Below are positions 58,866-64,000 of a DNA stretch of 64,000 bases, piece by piece; positions within the stretch are counted from its first letter, which is position 1; each line of letters starts with the position of its first letter. A program made the position numbers and the translations under genes. The notes under the pieces are model-generated. The model did not search any database. It was not told the DNA's origin and saw only the letters and a list, made by a program, of their open reading frames with translations. This DNA comes from Porphyrobacter sp. AAP60 (GTDB lineage Bacteria > Pseudomonadota > Alphaproteobacteria > Sphingomonadales > Sphingomonadaceae): assembly GCF_001296025.1 (NCBI RefSeq), contig NZ_LJHV01000002.1:62001-126000 (forward strand). Reading direction: 5' to 3'.

Positions 58866-60269
58866 ATGTCCGCAGCCCGCGCCCCCATTCCTACCGCCCT
58901 TCCGCCGAGCGATGTTTCGACCGGTGTGGGCCTTGCCGGGCTGGCGGGATTGTTCGGGTGGATCATGTTCTGCCGCTCCTACCCGGCGATCGCCGATGGG
59001 TTGGGGTTGGAGGGCAGCCTTTCTGGCGCGCGCGGCGTACTGTCCGGCCCTACAGCGGCGCTGGCTGCGATGCTGTTTACCGCGCTGCCGATGGCTTTGT
59101 GGTCGGTGCTGGTCGACAAGGTGCACCGGCGTCCATCCACGGGGATCGACTGGACCATCAGGCGGCCCCTTGCCGAAGTCATGCCGGTGGCGGTGGTGAA
59201 GCTGTGCGGGCTCTGGGCGACCTGGGCAATTCTTGCAGGTTTCTATGGGCTTGGGCGCTGGTATTGGAGCGGAAGTTACCTTTTCGCGATGGAGGTTCTG
59301 ACCTACGCGGTGCTGCCATTGGTGGCGCTTTCGGTGCCCTATGTGATCTGGCTTGACCGCCACCTGATCGAGCCGCGCGACGGCACTTGGCACTTCGGTG
59401 CATTCCTACTCGGCGGCGGGGTGATCGGGCGCGATGTGTTGGATCACGGTGCGATTGCAAAACACTGGCGGGCGTGGATCATCAAGGGCTTTTTCGGCGC
59501 GTTCATGATCTCGATCCTGCCGGGCGGTTTCGCGCAGGTCGTGTCGGCTAACACTGCCCAAGTGTTTGGCAATCCGGTTGAATTTGCGATGCTGCTGGTA
59601 ACGCTGCTGTTCGTGATCGACGTACAGATCGGCACCGTGGGATACCTGCTCACGCTGCGCCCGCTGGATGCTCACATCCGTTCGGGCAATCCCTTCCTCG
59701 CTGGCTGGGTGGCGGCGCTGCTGTGTTATCCGCCGTTTGTGTGGGGTGTTATCGGGGCGGATAATCAGGTGCTCAGTTACGAGGTCGGCACGCCGGGTTG
59801 GGCGCACTGGTTTGCCGGGCAGGAAGCGCTGCTGTGGGCATGGGGCGGACTTCTGGCAATTCTTACAGGCATTTACGCCTGGGCAACGGTGGTGTTCGGC
59901 ATCCGCTTTTCAAACCTCACCTATCGCGGCGTTATGACCCATGGGCCCTATCGCTTCACCCGCCACCCGGCTTACCTCTCGAAAAACCTGTTCTGGTGGG
60001 CTTCGGTGCTGCCGTTTCTGGTGACCACCGGATCACTGGCCGATGCGGCGCGCAATTCCGTTTTCCTACTGGCGGTCAATGGTATCTATTACTGGCGCGC
60101 CCGCACGGAAGAGGCGCACCTGCTGGCCGAAGACGCCAAATACCGCGAATATCACGCCTGGATGGAACAGCATGGATTGATCACCGCACCACTCGCCCGG
60201 CTGAAGCGGTTTTTCACTGGGCAGGGGCGCGCCGAACCCCATACCGCGCCGCTATTTCCGGCAGAATAG
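58866..60269 (+). CDS. Polytopic membrane protein with ICMT-like C-terminal domain
   Basis: A 467-residue protein with nine or ten predicted transmembrane helices. The last 120 residues carry THGPYRFTRHPAYLSKNLFWW and EEAHLLAEDAKYREYHAWM, the two conserved blocks of isoprenylcysteine carboxyl methyltransferase-like and related (NnrU/PEMT) enzymes, which bind SAM at the membrane. The first 340 residues are hydrophobic and not recognised. The combined architecture is unusual. No ribosome site is obvious; an 11-bp repeat and GGGTTTAACC/GTTAAC sequences precede it. Substrate unknown. Confidence 0.85.
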   Translation: MSAARAPIPTALPPSDVSTGVGLAGLAGLFGWIMFCRSYPAIADGLGLEGSLSGARGVLSGPTAALAAMLFTALPMALWSVLVDKVHRRPSTGIDWTIRRPLAEVMPVAVVKLCGLWATWAILAGFYGLGRWYWSGSYLFAMEVLTYAVLPLVALSVPYVIWLDRHLIEPRDGTWHFGAFLLGGGVIGRDVLDHGAIAKHWRAWIIKGFFGAFMISILPGGFAQVVSANTAQVFGNPVEFAMLLVTLLFVIDVQIGTVGYLLTLRPLDAHIRSGNPFLAGWVAALLCYPPFVWGVIGADNQVLSYEVGTPGWAHWFAGQEALLWAWGGLLAILTGIYAWATVVFGIRFSNLTYRGVMTHGPYRFTRHPAYLSKNLFWWASVLPFLVTTGSLADAARNSVFLLAVNGIYYWRARTEEAHLLAEDAKYREYHAWMEQHGLITAPLARLKRFFTGQGRAEPHTAPLFPAE

Positions 60270-60278
60270 CGAACAAAA

Positions 60279-61649
60279 TCAGAATGATTGTTCGTAAACG
60301 CGGGTGACATCCCCGTTCCATTCGCCGTGATAGGCATCAAGCAGGCGCTGGGCCGGAACCTTGCCTGTGGCGACGATTTCATCGAGTGTTTCGAGGTAGC
60401 CGGTTTCATTATCGCCGCTGGCATTAAGCCGCGCCCGCGCCTTCAGCCCGGCATGCGCGATCTTGAGCACCTCGCGCCCCAGATCCTGCAATGTGCCGCC
60501 ATCGGGTGAACGGGTGGCAAGTGCAAGGCGCGGCACTTCGCCACGGAGCCGTTGGCGCTCCTCCATCGACCAACCCTTGACCAGATCCCATGCGGCATCG
60601 AGCGCGCCCTGATCATATAGCAGCCCGACCCAGAATGCGGGGAGCGCGCAAATCCGGTTCCACGGTCCACCATCCGCGCCGCGCATTTCGAGGAAGCTCT
60701 TCAACCGCACTTCGGGAAAAGCCGTGGAAAGATGATCCCACCAGTCGCTTTGCGTCGGACGTTCGCCGGGCAGGACGGACAGTTTGCCGTCGAGGAAATC
60801 GCGGAAACTGAGCCCTGCCGCATCGATATATTTCCCGTCGCGGAAGACGAAATACATCGGCACATCAAGCATATATCGCGCCCAGCGTTCGTAGCCGAAG
60901 CCGTCTTCGAACACGAAAGGCAGCATCCCCGTGCGTGCCGGATCAGTGTCCGACCAGATGTGCGAACGGTATGACAGGAAGCCGTTGGGCTTGCCTTCGG
61001 TGAAGGGCGAATTGGCAAACAACGCGGTCGCCAGCGGTTGCAGCGCAAGGCCGACGCGGAACTTCTTCACCATGTCGGCTTCGGACTGGTAATCGAGGTT
61101 CACCTGGATCGTGCAGGTGCGCAGCATCATGTCGAGGCCCATCGTGCCCACGCGCGGCATGTGGCGCAGCATGATGCCGTAACGGCCCTTGGGCATGATC
61201 GGCAGTTCGGCCCGCGTCTTGTCGGGCCACATGCCGAGGCCGAGATAGCCGACACCGCATTTTTCGCCGACCTCTTTCACCTGCGCCAGATGCCGTCCAG
61301 TCTCGGCACAAGTCTGGTGCAGGTTTTCCAGCGGCGCGCCGGACAGTTCCAGCTGGCCCGCCGGTTCAAGGCTGACCGCGCCGTCATCACCCTTCAGGGC
61401 GATCACGTTGCCGCCTTCCTCCACCGGGCTCCAGTCAAATTTCTCCAGACCTTTCAGAAGGTCGCGGATGCCGCATTGCTCGTCATAGGAAGGCGCGCGG
61501 TGATCGGCGCGCTTGTAGACCAGCTTTTCATGCTCGGTGCCGATGCGCCAGTCAGCCGGGGGCTTTTCGCCGCCGATCATGGGGGCGACCAATTGATCCA
61601 GGCTCTCGATGATCGGATCATCTGCGGTGCTGGTTTCGCGTGTGCTCAT
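60279..61649 (-). CDS. gshA: Glutamate-cysteine ligase
   Basis: A 456-residue ATP-dependent ligase making gamma-glutamylcysteine, the first step of glutathione synthesis. It is of the alphaproteobacterial/plant type: IGTEHEKLVYKR near the N-terminus, VSLEPAGQLELSGAPLENLH, and the C-terminal WNRICALPAFWVGLLYDQ are family features. gshB is not in this window. It begins 84 bases after rsmE on the same strand. The several GST genes of the window would use its product. Confidence 0.95.
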   Translation of the reverse strand: MSTRETSTADDPIIESLDQLVAPMIGGEKPPADWRIGTEHEKLVYKRADHRAPSYDEQCGIRDLLKGLEKFDWSPVEEGGNVIALKGDDGAVSLEPAGQLELSGAPLENLHQTCAETGRHLAQVKEVGEKCGVGYLGLGMWPDKTRAELPIMPKGRYGIMLRHMPRVGTMGLDMMLRTCTIQVNLDYQSEADMVKKFRVGLALQPLATALFANSPFTEGKPNGFLSYRSHIWSDTDPARTGMLPFVFEDGFGYERWARYMLDVPMYFVFRDGKYIDAAGLSFRDFLDGKLSVLPGERPTQSDWWDHLSTAFPEVRLKSFLEMRGADGGPWNRICALPAFWVGLLYDQGALDAAWDLVKGWSMEERQRLRGEVPRLALATRSPDGGTLQDLGREVLKIAHAGLKARARLNASGDNETGYLETLDEIVATGKVPAQRLLDAYHGEWNGDVTRVYEQSF

Positions 61650-61733
61650 CGAACAGGCCCTCTTTGGCCGGTTGCCTTAGAAAACCGATTTGCCGCTGGG
61701 AAGCGAAAACGCATTTGCCGGCACGAAGCCCGG

Positions 61734-62492
61734 CTACCAATCGCCCGCGCTGGCCATCCATACCGACAGGACAGCGATAGCGGCGGTCTCTCCGCGCAGG
61801 ATACGCGGGCCAAGGGTAATGGCGTGCGCGGAAGGGTGGGAGCGGATGGCGGCGCGTTCGGCATCGTCGAACCCGCCTTCCGGGCCGATGAGGATCGCGG
61901 CAGGGGAGCGCTTGTGGGCGGAGAAGGCGGCCGCGGCAGGTTCGCCCCCCTCTTCTCTGGCGTTTTCGTCAGCGAAGAACAGCCTGCGATTCTCTGCCCA
62001 GCCCGCCAGCAACGCCTCAAGCTTCACCGGTTCGGCAATCTGCGGCAGTGCGGTGCGGGCGCATTGTTCGGCGGCTTCGGTGGTGATGGTGCGGGCCCGG
62101 TCAAGGTTGAGCTTGTCCGCCACACAGCGGCGGGTGACCAGCGGCGCGATCCGCGCCGCGCCCAGTTCGGTCGCTTTCTCCAGCACCAGATCGAAGCGAT
62201 CCTTCTTGAGCAGCGCTGGGCACAGCCACAGATCGGGCACGGCTTCGCGCGGGCGCAAGTGATCCACCACTTCAAGCGTCACATCGCGTTTGCCGACATT
62301 GCTGACCCGTGCCGCCCACTCGCCGGTAATGTCATCGCACAGGATCACGATGTCACCAGGCGCGGCGCGCATGACGCGGGTAAGGTAGTGCGCAGGATTG
62401 CCCTCGATCCGCACAACCGATCCTGCCGTCAGTGGCTGGACGACAAACAGGCGCGGTGCGCTTTTCGGGGGCCAGGCGGGAGTAGCGGGCAT
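61734..62492 (-). CDS. rsmE: 16S rRNA (uracil(1498)-N(3))-methyltransferase
   Basis: A 252-residue SPOUT-class methyltransferase modifying U1498 of 16S rRNA. The N-terminal PUA-like domain (RLFVVQPLTAGSVVRIEGNPAHYLTRVMR-type pattern, seen as AGSVVRIEGNPAHYLTRV) precedes the knotted catalytic domain with ILIGPEGGFDDAERAAIR and LGPRILRGETAAIAVL, the SAM-binding trefoil signature. Length is typical. Divergent from ubiA across 38 bases. Confidence 0.96.
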   Translation of the reverse strand: MPATPAWPPKSAPRLFVVQPLTAGSVVRIEGNPAHYLTRVMRAAPGDIVILCDDITGEWAARVSNVGKRDVTLEVVDHLRPREAVPDLWLCPALLKKDRFDLVLEKATELGAARIAPLVTRRCVADKLNLDRARTITTEAAEQCARTALPQIAEPVKLEALLAGWAENRRLFFADENAREEGGEPAAAAFSAHKRSPAAILIGPEGGFDDAERAAIRSHPSAHAITLGPRILRGETAAIAVLSVWMASAGDW

Positions 62493-62530
62493 GGCTTTGC
62501 ACTAGGCGGAAGCGGCGCTAGGGAGCAAGC

Positions 62531-63463
62531 GTGACCGAACACATCGTCCCAGATTCCGAACATCGTGGCCTCGTCGCCCGACTGCCGCAATTGCCGCGTG
62601 ACCTTGCCATGCTGGCGCGGTTCGACCGGCCGATTGGCTGGTGGCTGTTGTTCTGGCCCTGCGTGTTCGGGGTATGGCTGGCGGGGGCCAAGGCGGAGGC
62701 CGGCTTATTCGGAGGCGTGCAATGGGCGCTGCTCGGCTGGCTGCTGCTCGGCGCTATCGCGATGCGCGGGGCGGGATGTGTTTATAACGACATCGTCGAT
62801 GCCGATCTCGATCGGCAGGTGGCGCGCACGGCGCTGCGTCCGGTGGCGAGTGGTCGGGTGTCGAAACGTGCGGCTTGGATGTGGCTGCTGGCACTGTGTC
62901 TGATCGGGCTGGTGGTTCTGCTGCAATTGCGGTGGCAAGCGCAAGCCGTGGCGCTGGGCAGCTTGGCGCTGGTGGCGGCCTATCCGTTCATGAAGCGGAT
63001 CACATGGTGGCCGCAAGCCTGGCTTGGGTTGGTGTTCAACTGGGGCCTGCTGGTCGGCTGGACGCAATTGCGCTGGGACAATTGGCCTGCGCTGGCCTGC
63101 GTCTATGCGGGCTGCATCGCCTGGGTGATCGGTTACGACACAATCTATGCCCTGCAAGACCGCGAGGATGATGCGATGGTCGGCATCCGGTCATCGGCGC
63201 TGGCGATGGGCGCGCGGGTGAAGGGCGGTATCGCCGGCTTTTATGCCTTAACCATCGCGCTGTGGGCGCTGGGGTTCTGGCTTTATCGCCCCGATCCGCT
63301 CGCGCTTCTCACTCTGCTGCCGGTGGCCGCGCATCTCCTTTGGCAGGTGGCGACACTGGATGCGGACGACCCCGCCAATCCGCTCGCGCGGTTCCGGTCA
63401 AACCGCTGGGCCGGTGCCCTGATGGCGGCAGCCTGCTTCGTGGTGGGCAACGCGGGGGGCTGA
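62531..63463 (+). CDS. ubiA: 4-hydroxybenzoate polyprenyltransferase
   Basis: A 310-residue UbiA prenyltransferase with about nine helices that joins a polyprenyl chain to 4-hydroxybenzoate in ubiquinone synthesis. FDRPIGWWLLFWPC, the first Asp motif VYNDIVDADLDRQVART, and the second IYALQDREDDAMVGIRSSAL are intact. The start codon is GTG at 62531 with GGGAG six bases upstream. Divergent from rsmE; the SRAP gene follows after 6 bases. Confidence 0.95.
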   Translation: MTEHIVPDSEHRGLVARLPQLPRDLAMLARFDRPIGWWLLFWPCVFGVWLAGAKAEAGLFGGVQWALLGWLLLGAIAMRGAGCVYNDIVDADLDRQVARTALRPVASGRVSKRAAWMWLLALCLIGLVVLLQLRWQAQAVALGSLALVAAYPFMKRITWWPQAWLGLVFNWGLLVGWTQLRWDNWPALACVYAGCIAWVIGYDTIYALQDREDDAMVGIRSSALAMGARVKGGIAGFYALTIALWALGFWLYRPDPLALLTLLPVAAHLLWQVATLDADDPANPLARFRSNRWAGALMAAACFVVGNAGG

Positions 63464-63469
63464 GGCGAC

Positions 63470-64000
63470 ATGTGCAACCTCTACCGCATGACCAAGGCCC
63501 GCAGCGAAGTCGCTGCATGGTTCGATGCGGTGGACGCGGCGGACGGCGCGAATTTCGGTGACGAAGTCTATCCCGGCTATCCAGGACTGGTGGTGGCAGA
63601 TGGGGCCGTGCGGGCCATGGCATGGGGTTTCCCGCTGGTGCTCAAAGGCAAACAGGGCCAGCCGCTCAAGCCCAAACCAATCAACAATGCGCGTACTGAC
63701 AAGCTGGGCAGTTTTTTCTGGCGCCAGTCTTTCGAGCAACGCCGCTGCCTTATCCCGCTGACTGCTTGGGCCGAGGCGCAAGGGGCCAAGGGGCGGATGA
63801 CACGCACATGGATGTCGCTGCCCGATGCTCCGCTGTTCGCGGCTGCCGGGGTGTGGCGGCAAAGCGATGAATGGGGTGCATGTTATGCCATGGTGATGAC
63901 CGACAGTGCGGGATCGGATGCGGCGGAGATTCACAGCCGTATGCCGGTTCTGATCGCACCTGAAGATCACGCCCGCTGGCTTGGCGCGCCTGCGGATGAT
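63470..64000 (+). CDS. SRAP domain protein (YedK/HMCES), truncated by the window edge
   Basis: The first 177 residues of a SOS response-associated peptidase-family protein, which crosslinks to abasic sites in single-stranded DNA through its N-terminal Cys. MCNLYRMTK supplies Cys2, NNARTDKLGSFFW the conserved Asn, LIPLTAWAEAQG the Glu position (WAE instead of the usual YEW), and EIHSRMPVLI the conserved His. The reading frame is open to the window edge. It starts 6 bases after ubiA and may be co-transcribed with it. Confidence 0.93.
   Translation, partial: MCNLYRMTKARSEVAAWFDAVDAADGANFGDEVYPGYPGLVVADGAVRAMAWGFPLVLKGKQGQPLKPKPINNARTDKLGSFFWRQSFEQRRCLIPLTAWAEAQGAKGRMTRTWMSLPDAPLFAAAGVWRQSDEWGACYAMVMTDSAGSDAAEIHSRMPVLIAPEDHARWLGAPADD

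Overview
The window is a gene-dense, GC-rich chromosomal segment of an alphaproteobacterium, most likely order Sphingomonadales (Erythrobacteraceae/Novosphingobium-like). This rests on gene content and order: a ctaC-ctaD-ctaB-coxF-ctaG-ctaE-DUF983-surf1-thrC operon, hisG-hisD-nusB-thiL, lepB-acpS-pdxJ-pyrE, bolA and dnaJ near cobS, many 4-bp ATGA or GTGA overlaps, and frequent GTG/TTG starts. It is mostly housekeeping DNA. I see no rRNA, tRNA, CRISPR, transposase, prophage or plasmid functions, and no gene-free stretch above about 260 bases.

Layout. 1-10 kb: secreted DUF885 protein, carotenoid oxygenase, a universal stress protein behind a perfect FNR/FixK box, acyl-CoA thioesterase, a JmjC-like cupin paired with a FemAB/BioF2-type acyltransferase, and a proton-pumping pyrophosphatase with promoter and terminator. 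10-13.3 kb: thiL, nusB, hisD, hisG. 13.3-20.3 kb: DUF2332, epoxide-hydrolase-like enzyme, SDR, pirin, NUDIX, BolA, a J-domain protein, GST, DUF1428 and MpaB/DUF2236. 20.4-24.5 kb: cobS without an adjacent cobT, a class A PBP and two hotdog thioesterases. 24.6-26.7 kb: a compact three-gene operon that I consider the most unusual locus here. It encodes a 55-residue peptide ending in seven prolines plus VF, an unrecognised protein, and a cupin-like protein with clustered HxH and HxDxH motifs. 26.7-31.2 kb: ruvX, DUF3089, lepB, acpS, a small membrane protein, pdxJ, pyrE.

31.5-39.3 kb holds the aa3-type cytochrome c oxidase operon, including a 43-residue CoxF-like protein, running into thrC. 39.3-43.3 kb: an RlmI-like methyltransferase, an odd AT-richer gene fitted between two 4-bp overlaps, folB, a Rossmann-like protein, and moaA-moaD-moaE with a palindromic repeat between moaA and moaD. 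43.3-45.1 kb: a membrane protein behind a second FNR-type box, an FnrN-type regulator with the cysteines for an Fe-S cluster, and a lipoprotein. Regulator and two candidate targets (the other being usp at 3.6 kb) suggest an oxygen-responsive regulon. 45.3-54.3 kb: rplU-rpmA with a structured 3' region, GNAT, TetR, ygfZ, pyrC, rarD, a possible small RNA, a lipoprotein, astD and selO. 54.4-64 kb: alpha/beta hydrolase with glycosyltransferase, YfgM-like protein with BamB, a polytopic ICMT-like protein behind an 11-bp-phased C-rich repeat, gshA, rsmE, ubiA, and the start of an SRAP/YedK protein cut by the window edge.

Repeats: two copies of a roughly 100-bp inverted repeat (4.4 and 42.5 kb), an inverted repeat with CTGAGCTTGTCGAAGG arms (49.2 kb), a double-hairpin element (51.25 kb), a 15-bp tandem repeat (43.3 kb) and the 11-bp repeat (58.76 kb). 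All functions are inferred from recognised motifs and gene context; no database search was possible.
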